Source of the DNA: Umbelopsis ramanniana AG
Lineage: Eukaryota; Mucoromycota; Umbelopsidomycetes; Umbelopsidales; Umbelopsidaceae
Length of the DNA: 64,000 bases
Assembly: GCF_025399195.1 (NCBI RefSeq)
Contig: NW_026252135.1
Coordinates: 1 to 64,000, forward strand
Direction: 5' to 3'
Shown: positions 35,600-46,566 of the stretch, piece by piece
Numbering within the stretch: position 1 is the stretch's first letter
Layout of the letters: the number at the start of each line of letters is the position of its first letter
Made by a program: the position numbers and the translations under genes
The notes under the pieces: model-generated
Seen by the model: the letters and a program-made list of their open reading frames with translations, nothing else
Told to the model about the DNA's origin: nothing
The model's database searches: none

Positions 35600-37524
35600 T
35601 TATGAAGCAAGAGCTGGCTGGCTGGTTGGTTTTGCTTCTATTAGAGAAGGAATTACAAAGGGTTTCTCTTGTCGTCCGATGGTCTGGGTCGGATAGGCCG
35701 ATCCAAGAGAAACATGATGCTGTGCTGATGTGAGGATTCTAGAACTTCTAATCACATTGAAAAGAATGCGTATTTAATATGATCATCCGCCTGAGGTTGG
35801 ATTGGCCCCCTTCTCTCGGGAGAAAACTTAAAAAAACAGGTTGGTCTTACCTTCTTGATCCCGGTTACTTGAAGACGCTTCAACCATTGGACTAGACCGT
35901 GGACGGTGATGTTGCGGTGGAATGCGCTGATCGTTGTCGGAATAAGCAGAAGGTGGTCTGGACGACTTTTTCTCAGGTCCTAGGATGGGGGGTAATAATC
36001 GAAAACGTTCAGCATTTTCGATACTTCGATCTTTGCTTTCCCCTCCTCCTGGATATTCTGATGAATAAGTGGAGTAACGATTGTTAATGGGCTGCAAGGA
36101 CGAATACTCTGAGCGGCTGCTATTGCGTAAAAGTGAAGGAGACATGGTTCTAGGCGATCTTTCCACCGAGGCGTGTTCATGTCGAGGGGTCGACCACGAT
36201 GCTTTTCGTGTATCCTCTGCGTCATAAGAAGAATATGGTGATTGTGGCTGACTTGTAGAGGCGCCTGTCATTCAAGGAGAAAAAGAGTGTGTTGGCCATT
36301 ATCTTTTTTTTTAAAAAAAAGAAAAAGAATAAAAAAAAGCAACCTACCACCCATGGAGTTTGAAGCCCTTGGTGAATAATTCTCGGGTTGTCTGGCTACG
36401 GGAGAGAGGAGTTAAGCGCCGCATGTACGAAAAGAAACCTTTATTTTGGGGACTACAATGACTTACCAACTCGATCAACGTCAGAAATTTTTCGTTTAGA
36501 CTTGGCATCGCCTGTGGTAGATGCGTGTTGATGAGTATAGCCGTGAAATGGGAAGTTGGGGCTACTGCGAGTGATATGCTCACCATTAACATCATCTTTC
36601 ATTTTAGACTGAAGGTGTTCGATCATCTGTAGTTCCAACGGGATATTTTTTTAGTTGGGGGAGTGAACAGGGCGTGTTTCTCTTTTTAAAAATGATGTAC
36701 CTGCTGTTGCTGCAATTGCGTTTCTCGCATATCAGAATTGATTTTGATAATGGCTTCGCATTTTGCTTGCAAATGGATAATTTGCTGTTCTAATTGTCGA
36801 ATTCGGTCGTCCGTCGCGTCCGCCGGTTCACTTGGACTGTCGGATTTTATGGCTTGGGCGGGTGATAACCGTACGCCTGTTTTTCGTTTAATTTTTTGTA
36901 ATAGTTCGGGTTGACCGCGTCGAAAGCATTCGTGAGCGAATTCCCATAATTGTTGTTCATTGGTCAATGTATGAAACACGTCGTTGACCTTGTGAAATCC
37001 ATACACTGGAGTGGAATGCAGGAGAAATCTCAGTGGTCTGTGCTGCTGGAGATTCAATACGAAAAGAGTGTGTCTTACTGTTGAGCTGGCGAACAAAACT
37101 TTGCCAATTATTATGTTTAAAATATTGTGGTAAGATGGTTCTCGCGAATTCCGTCGGGTTCTTCACGCTAAATACATCTCCTTCTTTTGACCATGATATT
37201 AAGTGTTGTATGTCTTCGTCTCCGACAATACTGATAGAAAAAGAGAGGATGCTTAGTCACAAGAAGGTGAGGGACCTCGAAAGATTTTCAGTTACGCCCT
37301 TACTTGTACAGTTTAGTCACAAAGGCAGACTGAGTGCCGGGTATGATATAGGTGATGGATTCATTTGAATCACGAGACGTAAGTTCTCTCCTCGAAGTGG
37401 ATGTGTCCGAAGAGTGCATCATATCTGTCCGACTATCATATTGAGAGACGGCTTGAGATGCCCAAGATCGTAATGGTGGTATGGAAAGGTCATCCCTCTG
37501 CTGATCGCCATTTTCGCTTTGCAT
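35600..37524 (-). CDS. heat-shock-factor-type transcription factor
   Basis: Sequence-specific regulator of the HSF family. Exons (minus): 37304-37524, 37079-37230, 36701-37005, 36467-36626, 36348-36395, 35851-36264, 35600-35724, giving 474 residues. The HSF DNA-binding domain is at about 65-165 (FVTKLYNIVGDEDIQHLISW; ILPQYFKHNNWQSFVRQLNM; YGFHKVNDV). It is followed by a hydrophobic heptad region (RIRQLEQQIIHLQAKCEAII) for trimerisation and a Ser/Pro-rich disordered C-terminus. The last exon is uncertain: the 35851 donor can be spliced to 35724, adding 42 codons, or read through to a stop at 35828 (ending KTNLFF). Whether this is the main Hsf1 or an Sfl1/Skn7-like paralogue cannot be told; no response-regulator domain is present. 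Confidence 0.88.
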
Positions 37525-40500
37525 GTGGGCAAAGAAGGAGGGAGAGTTAAAGCAGGCACTGTAGACGCGGGTTTCGACAGTCCTAACTCCAATGTGGTTG
37601 ATGAGAGAAAAATGGGTAGGGGGAATATCAGCTTTTCCCTCAAAAAAAGCGGGAAAAGCGAAAGAAGATGGAAGAAGGGAAAACAAATGCAATCACAGAA
37701 AAAAATAGAAAAGAAAGAAAAAAAAAATCGATAATGATGTGTCAACCCTACCCAACCGATTCGGCTATTTCAACTTCGCTAACATTCAAGCTCTACACAG
37801 TCTAAATTGGGGGGGAGGAGGGATACGGGAATGACTAGGCTTCCATCCGTTCACCCAACAAGGACCATTTCCATCTTTCTCAGCAATTTCGGTAAATTGA
37901 AAGTATTAAAACAAAAAAAAAAAACAGAGCTCACTACTTGGAGGCGCACATCACATTAACCTTGCAAAAGCTTATTTTAACTAAACATCGTATATTGAGG
38001 CTACTGCGAAATGACGTATGTTACGCTTGTGTACCAAACACCCGCCGTATTTGAGCCTCAGCTGAAGGCACTATTCCAGATATGATGACGTTCAGCTGCT
38101 CTGTAGATCCAAATCGAAGATTCTTATAGAAACTTGTCTAAGCTAATTGCTTAGAGTAATCTATGCTCTTCTATGATGCTTAAGGAAGCAATGAAAGGGT
38201 CGGGTCTACCGGAGCCATTCAAGCGAAATCACTTTGAGAAAACTATGAACCTTCCCACAGTAACTCAGCTCAGACTTTCGAGAAATGGCGCTTGTGATAA
38301 CCTGAGAAGGCACGTAACAGGGGTTGTGGCTGTGGATGCGGGATATTCATTTACCCCGGAGTTGATCTGTTCGCCTTTTCAAAAGACGAGTTGAAATCAG
38401 ACTTTTTCTGTTCATCTAAACATGTTTTTTTTTTTTTACGCTCTAAAAGTTGATCCACCGATAGCGAGTCATTTTATTACGTTGTAACACACAAGCTAAT
38501 TTTTCCTTCCTTCTAACATGTCTGGTCGACTTGTTTTGTGGTTTAGAATTTTCTTCCTACGCACCGCTTCTGTGTTTAGACCGCATCGTGATTTGACAGA
38601 TTTCACCTGTTTGGAAGTCGACGCCTCCTCGTCATGATCCCAAGTGCTTTTTCTTGTGCTCTCCGCTCAGATTGTGAGGGCGACACAAATGATGAACTGA
38701 GATCAACCACGACTGGCCGTCTTATTTTTTGGTGGTATTTTTCATGATGAAGGAAAATAAGGGGAAAGCTATTACGTACTATGACTGTGACTTCTGGAAG
38801 CTAATAGAAGAAAATGGAGGAATCCAGTGGGCGTAAAATAGAGAGAAAAGGGGAGCTTTCATTTCCCCAGGCCACAACCCATATAACCTTTTTAGCCACA
38901 ACCAACCGTGTTGCAAATGACGGCCAGGTGATGTCGATTTCGCACAGAAACATCACAACTTATCCTATTATATGCCCTCTTTCCCAAGAGCGGGTTTGAA
39001 AACTGATCGAAAATCCCGCCTTATCTTACACAGTGTAACATTTTACTTAACACCCGCTTCAAAGGCAGGCCGCTTAAACGCACCAAAAAAAAAACCGTTG
39101 AATGTATCATTTGCATGAGAGTATTGGAACGTCCTCATCACCCGCATAAGAAGTTTATATGCAATTATTCCGATATGGACAGTTTGTAATTACCCAAATG
39201 GGCGGTTGGACGTTACAGTAGCATTGTAAATCTCCAGGGACTCCCCCCGTCTTGCCTTCCAAAATCAGCTTGCAGGTAGACCAACGCGCTACGGACTACT
39301 AAAAGAGGCTGCTAGCGGATGCATATGTATGTAGCAAAACAGCCGTGTAACATGGTGGAAAACTCAGCAGTAATAAGAAGTGTTCCAGAAGTCCCGTCTA
39401 TTTCATAGAACACTGGCGTCATCTTTCAACCTTTGAACATTTTCAATTTGATGACTATAGTCCATTTTCATTCTTGGGACTCTCCTAGGTGCCCCGTTTA
39501 AATAAGATGGGATGTTGTCTGGTCTCCTTTTTAAGTTATCAATGTTTTGATGTACCCAACGCTAACCAATTCTGAGATGGTCTTTCGTTGGGGTACAGTC
39601 GCTCAGCACCTGTCATACGCACAGACAGCCCAGTCGGAGAACCCGGTCAAGGTACACTCAGGGATGGGCTGACACCAAGCTGGCGGGAGCAAAGAAACAG
39701 CCGACGGGTTTGCCATACCTCGCGTATGACGTCGGTATGAATGGGCGGTGCACCCTACTTTTTAAGAACGTGGGCTGCGATAGGAAATGTAAGGCAACAT
39801 GGGAAAGATTCAGTGAGACGTGCTGAGAGGATGCAGAAAATGTGGAATAACGTAGGTGGTAGTAGTACTCGAACCACCCGCCGAGTTACTTGATTTGGTC
39901 CCCCGAAACCAATTTCAGCCGAAGCGTTATTATAATGGCGTGAGATCTTGACTTAAAAGCATTCACTATGTTTAACCACAGCCAGGCACGTAATGACGAT
40001 AGCCTTTTCAACTTCTTCATTATGTCGCAGGAAAGTTCAATGCCTTGGTTGCTTAGCCATAATAGAGCACAACTGACGAACGTTAATCCTACTATGGCTT
40101 GTACATGAAAGTTCGGTATGAATGCGTTTTTTCATCATGTATACAAGCATTCGAAAAACCTTTTCTGATCCCAAAGGTGCTTCATATACATTTGGTGTTT
40201 AGAGATAATTTTGGCTTGATGGCATAGGCGACAGAGGGATTCCCTTTTCTTTTCCTTGGTTTTTTTTTTTCTTTTTTTAATTTGGGTACTTGCGGCAGTT
40301 ACTGTCATATGAGAATGGCTTTCTCTTCAGAGAAGTGATCGTATTTCATGAAAAGCATACAGCCGGATCAAGTATTTCTAAAGGATGGCGATGCCTTTTG
40401 TTGATATTTTAGGTGGACGTATCATTAGGTTTGCATTCATCCGAGAACGCTCGATAGCTTGTTAAATCTTGCAACATACTACATAATTTTTTTTGGGGCT

Positions 40501-40665
40501 TTTCCTCGTTCAATTTGTATGCAATGCAAGTCAAAAGTTAATGACAGAGTAAGGGCACACTGCAATATGTATGTACTAATATTTGCTGGATGCGAACTCC
40601 AATCATGACTTCATTCATATCTGATTGTCGAAGAGTAAGCCGCGGAGTAAAAAGTTACGAGCATT
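37525..40665. other. 3.1 kb gene-free region upstream of HSF
   Basis: The longest stretch without a supported gene. The short frames (for example 38173-38394 plus) have no domain or splice continuation. There is a TTCCAGAA heat-shock-type inverted pair near 39387, a G/C-richer patch at about 39590-39760, and several A- and T-runs. It could be extended promoter, an unspliced lncRNA or decayed sequence. No tRNA with intact A and B boxes was found. Confidence 0.45.
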
Positions 40666-40887
40666 TCAATCCTTTTTTTCTTTAATTTCATATATCGCAG
40701 TGAATATAGTATCGACAGCAAATTTTGTACAGTTTCTCGGCAAAATTCTCAACGTGTCAACGCTATAGAGAAATATCAACGTAGCAATAATCATCAACGC
40801 TGTTGTTTTCCCATTAATGTTAGGATCCCAGTCATTTGGAAACCCCGGCGGAGGGTGAATTGGCGCCATGGCTGGCTGGACGAACAT
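40666..40887 (-). CDS. possible small single-pass membrane protein
   Basis: Family not recognised. The 73-codon frame has a Pro-rich start (MAPIHPPPGFPNDWDPN after a second Met at 40869), one hydrophobic segment (TALMIIATLIFLYSVDTL) and a basic end (EIKEKKD). The ordered layout is more gene-like than random frames nearby. It is divergent from the ASCH gene, with only 65 bp between start codons. It may be a micropeptide of the small integral membrane protein kind, or chance. Confidence 0.45.
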   Translation of the reverse strand: MFVQPAMAPIHPPPGFPNDWDPNINGKTTALMIIATLIFLYSVDTLRILPRNCTKFAVDTIFTAIYEIKEKKD

Positions 40888-40952
40888 TTTTTTTTCGCCA
40901 GTCGAACTTTAGCTAAATAAACCAACGCCAGGTACTTCCATTCATTGTGATC

Positions 40953-41704
40953 ATGGTCAGCACGCGGAAACGAACGCGCGATGACGAAGCGCCTGAAGTC
41001 AAAAAGGAACCTCGTACCAAACTTGAAGAGAAGACCGTCAAACACAAGGCGGCTCTTATCAAAAGCGAGGATTCCACCGCAGATTCCCCTAACGCGACCA
41101 CTTTGAATGGCTTGACCGTCCAGCAACCATTTGCAAGCGCTATCATATTCGGAGTACAATATCAGTTTCACTTCAATGATCTGAGCCACATATACACACA
41201 ACTGACGTTAATTGTTTTGCGAAGCCTAAGCGCATCGAATGTAGAAAACAGCCCCTCAAAATAACAAATCCCAAAGAAGGTCGATGGCTCGCTATCCACT
41301 GTGGTAAATCCAAGACCAACTTTACCGACAAGACCTATGAATTGACCAAAAAGTAAGCTCTCCCGCTTGATAATATCTCCGTGAAAGCATAGCCACGCAT
41401 CATTTGTATTTATCATCCTTTGACCGATCATAGACTCCGCTGGACAGAAGTACCATCCGAGCAGGAACTAATGAAAACAGCTGGTCAGATCATTGGATTG
41501 GCTCATTTCACCGCCACATGCCCAATTGATGAGATTTCCGACGATAACGTGTGGAAAGGCGCAGAGTCTTGCAATAACCGAACACACGCTTGGTCCATTG
41601 ACAAAGTGATTCCGTTGGATAAACCAATTTCCCATACTGGGCAGCTCGGCTTGTGGAAAGTGAAGGAGGACATTGCCAAAGGACTTTTGAAGCTCATAGA
41701 TTAA
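40953..41704 (+). CDS. ASCH-domain protein
   Basis: Exons: 40953-41153, 41225-41352, 41434-41704, giving 199 residues. A basic, disordered N-terminus (STRKRTRDDEAPEVKKEPRT) precedes an ASCH domain beginning LTVQQPFASAIIFGPKRIEC at about residue 53 and including WLAIHCGKSK and IIGLAHFTATCPI. ASCH is a small beta-barrel related to PUA, usually linked to RNA binding or modified-nucleoside processing. Single-domain versions like this one have no assigned role in fungi that I know. Both introns are in phase. Confidence 0.88.
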
Positions 41705-42052
41705 AGGGGGTTATGTGGGAGGTCAACTTTGTTTGATTGCACCTTCGGTTTTACTGTAATTACATTTATTTGTTTAAAAAGGCAGGTAGAAAATGAGGTC
41801 TTTATGTACTGTTTTACATGAGATGCCAATCCAATGTTACTTGAAAGAATTCAAGAGTAGTCTATGGTGCTGGGGAAGGAGAAAAACGGGGGTCACGGTA
41901 AAAAGTGTATGCTTTCGAGTCGATCGATTAACGGTTTGAATATGCATAAATAAAACTGGCACAGCCAGAAAGAGTCCTATAGATTGAGTGGTATCTGAAC
42001 AGCACGACAGGGGAGCGCAAGTAAGGTAAAGTGCTTGAGGGGAATCATGAGT
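41705..42052. other. convergent gap ASCH / MFS transporter
   Basis: 348 bp with two convergent 3' ends. No other element was seen. Confidence 0.45.
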
Positions 42053-44055
42053 TTATATCTTTGTGAAGATAGACTTGGTCATCTTGATTTTAAGGGCAAA
42101 CATGAGAATGGTGCCCAGCAAGAAACAACTTCCAGCAAACATTTGCACCGAGATGTAAGAGTTGGGGTTGGTTCCTGACTGGATGGCACTAGCGATAGGA
42201 GGACCGAAAGAAGATGCAATGTTGAACATAAGGAAAACGGAAAATGCAGAAGGGAACTTGTCCATCTTGACGATAAAAGCGGTAATAGCCGCCATCATGG
42301 TGAAATACGTTCCACAGAAGAAGCCGTAAATGCAGGAGAATGCCATGAGGCCACCAAGGGTATGGTTAAGTGGCCATATTAAAAAGTTACACGCCGCACT
42401 AATGAACATGGCAATGATGAGCATGTTCAAACGACCAATGTTATCGCCAATATATCTAATGAATGATACAATAGGTTAGAGCAAATGGACAAATCAAGGT
42501 GCGCGGGAATCAAAGAACATACCCGGTAGCAATACGACCGACAAAGTTGAGTCCAGAAATGACGGAGACGAGACTGGAGCCTTGGCTTGTGGTCAAACCA
42601 TTTGCAGCAGCATAGGCTATGGATACATGAGGTCAGAGTCGTGTTCCTGTAAACTATGTCGATGGCCATCACAAAAGACACTTACTTGGCAAGAAAAAGA
42701 ACGGAATAAGGTATCCAAACAAGGTGATAGTGGCAGCCGCACACCAGAGCTTGAGGTTGTTGTCGGCAAGGACACTCCACTGGACGATATCGGTGATCTT
42801 CTTTCGACCCGACTTGTCTGGGAACTTCTCTCTCACCAACATGGTAGCGAAGCCGCCAAGGACGAGACAAATGAAACCAACAATTCTGTATGTCCATGGC
42901 GCACCGAACTTGAGCAAAAGAGCGTTCATGATAAATGGCATGATGAGACCGCCAATACCGCTTCCACTAGCTGACAATCCCAATGCTAGACCTCGTCGCT
43001 TGTCGAACCATTGTGGCACGATGCCCATCATGGTCTAAAAAAACACGTTAGTTATGGGAAAGATGAGTCACGGTGATTATCGAGAGGATTGCGCAATAGT
43101 TGCCATGTGGTCTACTTACAATATACATGGCGGAGCCTCCCAAGCCGAACATCACACCTTGCGTCAAGTACAGATGCCACACCTACAGGAACGTCGTCAG
43201 TAAAAAGAATGTCAACGGGGAGAAGTGTCTGTGCCCTTAGCCCTAACCCGTCATGCATGTCCCTGAAATCTCACCTGAGTGCTAAATCCCGCCAAAATCA
43301 AACCGAGACACATCAACAAGCAACCCAAGCCAATCAAGACTCTTGCGCCTAATATGGATTTCAGAATCTGCATAGGCGGGCCCATTCCATTGATAAAAAT
43401 GAATGCAATTGTGCCTACAAATGTTAATTGAACCTGGGTGGCAGTGTCCTTCATGACCGTCGTCAAATAGTAATTCTGCATCACACCTGTAAAGAAATGG
43501 AGAGCGATTGGTAAGGTTTCCCGGCGCACTCACTAAAAAAAAAATTTTTTTTTATAGCTGAAGCGGAATGTTTGCTTACCCCTTTGAGACGGTTGGGTAA
43601 ATGGTTTAGAGCCAATTAGTCATTGAATCAGATCACCAAAAAGAAGAACCAAAAGGTCACTTACCAACTGGTACCAACACCGAAGCTGACCATGTTGCAA
43701 AGGAACGCACTGAAGCAAACTAGCCATCCATAGCCTCCTTCCTTAAAAGTCGCCGATGACATTTGTGTTTCAATCTTCTCCAGCTCGCCGCTCGTTGCTT
43801 CTGGTACAGATCCTGAAACGAAAAAACGTCAAGATGAGATTACGTTGGGCTTGTTCATGACGGGAGGAAGTCTTTACCATTCTCTTCAAGGAGTCTTGAA
43901 TTTCGTTTGTCCATGGTATCTCGAGTGTCGGTCAGATGCATTTCGTAAAAATTGTCCAGGTTGGCGTCATTGTTTTGGACCTCTGAATCATGATTGAAGA
44001 CAGTGCTGCTATTTGTATCTTCTAAGGTATCTTCGCGAATTTTGTCTTCGGTCAT
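42053..44055 (-). CDS. MFS monocarboxylate-type transporter, copy A
   Basis: Predicted 12-span proton-coupled transporter of the MCT (SLC16-like) branch. Exons (minus): 43878-44055, 43665-43812, 43580-43581, 43275-43486, 43120-43182, 42686-43034, 42523-42616, 42053-42455, giving 482 residues. A hydrophilic N-terminus of about 75 residues precedes GGYGWLVCFSAFLCNMVSFG (span 1) and SWGVMQNYY, the family motif. The central motif QWFDKRRGLALGLSASGSGI and GRIATGYIGDNIGRLN follow. Joining SW to GVMQ needs exactly two bases (GG at 43580-43581, flanked by AG and GTAAGC), so a 2-nt exon is modelled. The C-terminal exon is 403 nt, as in copy B. Substrate unknown. Confidence 0.9.
43580..43581 (-). other. 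predicted 2-nt microexon, MFS copy A
   Basis: On the minus strand the bases read AG-GG-GTAAGC. The upstream exon ends in phase 2 (TG of Trp) and the downstream exon opens two bases short of a codon boundary, so GG restores Trp-Gly. It is the only AG between the two flanking donors that allows this. Confidence 0.65.
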
Positions 44056-44604
44056 AGAGGGAGAAAGAGAGTGTGTGTATGAGGAAAAGTAAGAGCAAAA
44101 AATGAATTTATAATAAAAAGGAAGAGGGAAGCTTATATATGAGGTGCGAAATAACGAATTAAAAATCTAAAAGTCCGGTTTATTTTTCCACTCTCGCATC
44201 GACGTTTAGGTTGAGCGGAGATACCGTTATCCGCAAAACTACTCACACCAGAACCCAGATGACGAATCAACACCGTGGATTCTGAGAATCATCCGCATTG
44301 GGCAGGTGGTTATACCATCCTAACCGACTCTTTGCTCATTGTTGGATGCCTGTGTGCCCCCCAAAATAAACAAACTGATTCTTCAATGAGATCTATCATC
44401 CTGCTGGTTACTTACTGCGCATGGGAACGATAATCAATTTTCATGTTTGCTTTCGGTCGTTACCGAAGCCTATGTCCGTCCATGTGTGCCACCAACGTTT
44501 ATGTCAACGTGGTTATTCAATGCAATAGGAAAGAAATCAATAAGTTTATATTTTGAACGTGGAGTGTAGCAGTGGATATGTTGAAAAGAAAAAGGTTTAT
44601 AGGA
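44056..44604. promoter_or_regulatory. gap between the two MFS genes
   Basis: 549 bp containing the copy A promoter and the copy B 3' end. It is A/T-rich close to the copy A start. No site was assigned. Confidence 0.4.
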
Positions 44605-46566
44605 TTAAATCTTGGTGAAAACACTTTTGGTCATTTTGATCTTTAGGCCAAACATGATTAATGCTCCCAGGAGAAAAGTCACAGTGGAGAACATTTGTGT
44701 TGCCAAGTAGCCGGTAGGATCAATGGCTTCTTGAACAGCCCCAGCAATGGGAGCGCCAAAGAAACCGACGGCATTGAGGACCAAAAATAAGGAAAAGCCA
44801 CCGGGAAACCGTTCGATGCCAGTGATGAGAGCCGTGACAGGGGCCAGCAGGGCAAAATACGCTCCACAGAAGAGACCGTAAATGACACAGAAAGCTATGA
44901 GAATGCCATAATTCGTGGCAAATACCCACAGTAGTCCACATGCTAGACCACTGACCGTCATACAAAGAATGTCAGCATTGAGTCGTCCAATATAATCTGC
45001 GTAAAAACTATAAAAAAAAGAAAATTGCAGCCAATGCGATTCGTTAGCATGATTGACAAATTCTGGCTCACGCGGATCATGACATTTACCCGGATAGTAC
45101 TCTTCCAATAAAATTAAAAGCAGAGAGGATAGAAACCAAGTTAGCACCTTGGGAAGCGCTTAAACCATAATCTTGGGCATAGGCTAAATTGGGAGAGAAA
45201 AGGCAAAAATAAACACCCGTGGGCAAATAAAGGGTCTTCCAAAAGCCGCAGTCGAATTTTGTTCTTACTTGGCATTAGGTAGAAGGGGACTAGATAGCCC
45301 AAGAGACAGAGATCACAGGCAATATTCCAGATGGCGAAGTTGGGTTCTTTGAGAATAGCAAAATTCATCAACTGTGAAAATTTTTTACGTTGCTGAAGTG
45401 GGTAACGCTCTTTGATAAAAATCGATGCAAACAGTCCGACGGCAAGAGAAATGAAGCCAAGGATACGAAAGCACCATGCTGCTCCCAGGTTTTCTAATAT
45501 TGGATTCATGATGAAGGGCATAATGAGGCCACCAATGCCACTACCACTGGTGGCTACTCCCAGTGCGAGGCCCCTGCGTTTGTCGAACCATTGGGGGGCA
45601 ATGCCCATGGCCGTCTATGAAACCCAGTTAGTAGGTGTTTGATGACCCGCCCGCCGTTGTACAAGTTGTCACACTTACGGTATACATTAGCGAACCTCCT
45701 AATCCGTACATGATACCTTGAGTCAGATAAAGATGCCAGATCTAAAGCAAGTGGAAAATGTAAGCATCACCGAATTTGTTTGTATGCATCGGGATCAGCG
45801 TATTTGTCATCTCACGTTACCTGAGTGCTGAAGCCAGCGAGAATGAGACTCAAAGACAAAACAGCGGTACCAGCGGCGAGAACAATCTTGGGTCCATACA
45901 TGGATTTGAGGACATGGACAGCTGGGCTGACCAGATTAAGCGACACATACATTAATGTGCCTACAAATGTAAGTTGGACGCTACTGACGGAGTGATGGAA
46001 AACCTCTTGGTCATAGTAAGCCTGCATGACACCTGATGAAAAAAATAAAAATAAACATCAACACATGTACAATTAGCATTCGTTCAGCCGTGTGGCAATA
46101 GGAAGCATGTACTTACCCCTAATCCATTGAACAATGAAATCAGGATATTCAATGGAACAAGGAGATGTAAAAAACAAATTCTGGTCAATTCCCGTTTATA
46201 TCAGACAACAAGTGGTGATGCTCAACTTTGAGATCGGCTCGAGTCGAAACGTTCACCTAAAAAAAATTTCAAAGAAATCAAAGTTTACCAGCTCGTTCCA
46301 ATACCATAAGTGACAACGTTGCAGAGGAAAGCACTAAGAATCACCAACCAGGCATGTAAACCCTCTGCTTTGGGCAAATTTGGGTCTTGTATAACGTCTA
46401 TAACGCTTTTCTCCTCCACTTCGTTATTTTTGGATATATGAGAGGACGCATCTGACGGGCTGATTGATGCAGTTGATATATCAGGATCAATTGGTGGTAC
46501 ATTGTCCGGGACGACGTTCTCGTTGTACACAACTTCCTCTTGAGAGTGAAGGGATGATTTTTCCAT
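44605..46566 (-). CDS. MFS monocarboxylate-type transporter, copy B
   Basis: Tandem paralogue of copy A. Exons (minus): 46289-46566, 46117-46118, 45821-46032, 45679-45741, 45269-45614, 45090-45183, 44605-45007, giving 465 residues. Internal exon lengths equal those of copy A (212, 63, 346 versus 349, 94, 403 nt). Shared motifs include GIGTSWGVMQAYY, QWFDKRRGLALGVATSGSGI and GGLIMPFIMNP. Here the N-terminal exon is unsplit and starts MEKSSLHSQ. The same 2-nt exon is needed to join SW to GV. Identical splice architecture shows duplication of an already intron-bearing gene. Divergence is substantial, so the substrates may differ. Confidence 0.9.
46117..46118 (-). other. predicted 2-nt microexon, MFS copy B
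   Basis: On the minus strand the bases read AG-GG-GTAAGT, at the same codon as in copy A. Neither flanking exon has an alternative splice site that restores the conserved Trp-Gly. Confidence 0.65.

Noticed and set aside
37033..37368. 111-codon plus-strand frame over the HSF DNA-binding exons
   Set aside because: Antisense to the highly conserved HSF domain, so a shadow.
39240..39310. tRNA-like segment on the minus strand (D-arm-like GTAGCGCGTTGGTCTACC)
   Set aside because: No matching anticodon stem, no GGTTCRA T-arm and no 7-bp acceptor stem.
39567..39830. About 85 open codons on the plus strand in a G/C-richer patch
   Set aside because: No start in context, no splice continuation and no recognisable domain; cysteines and basic residues are not spaced like a known finger.
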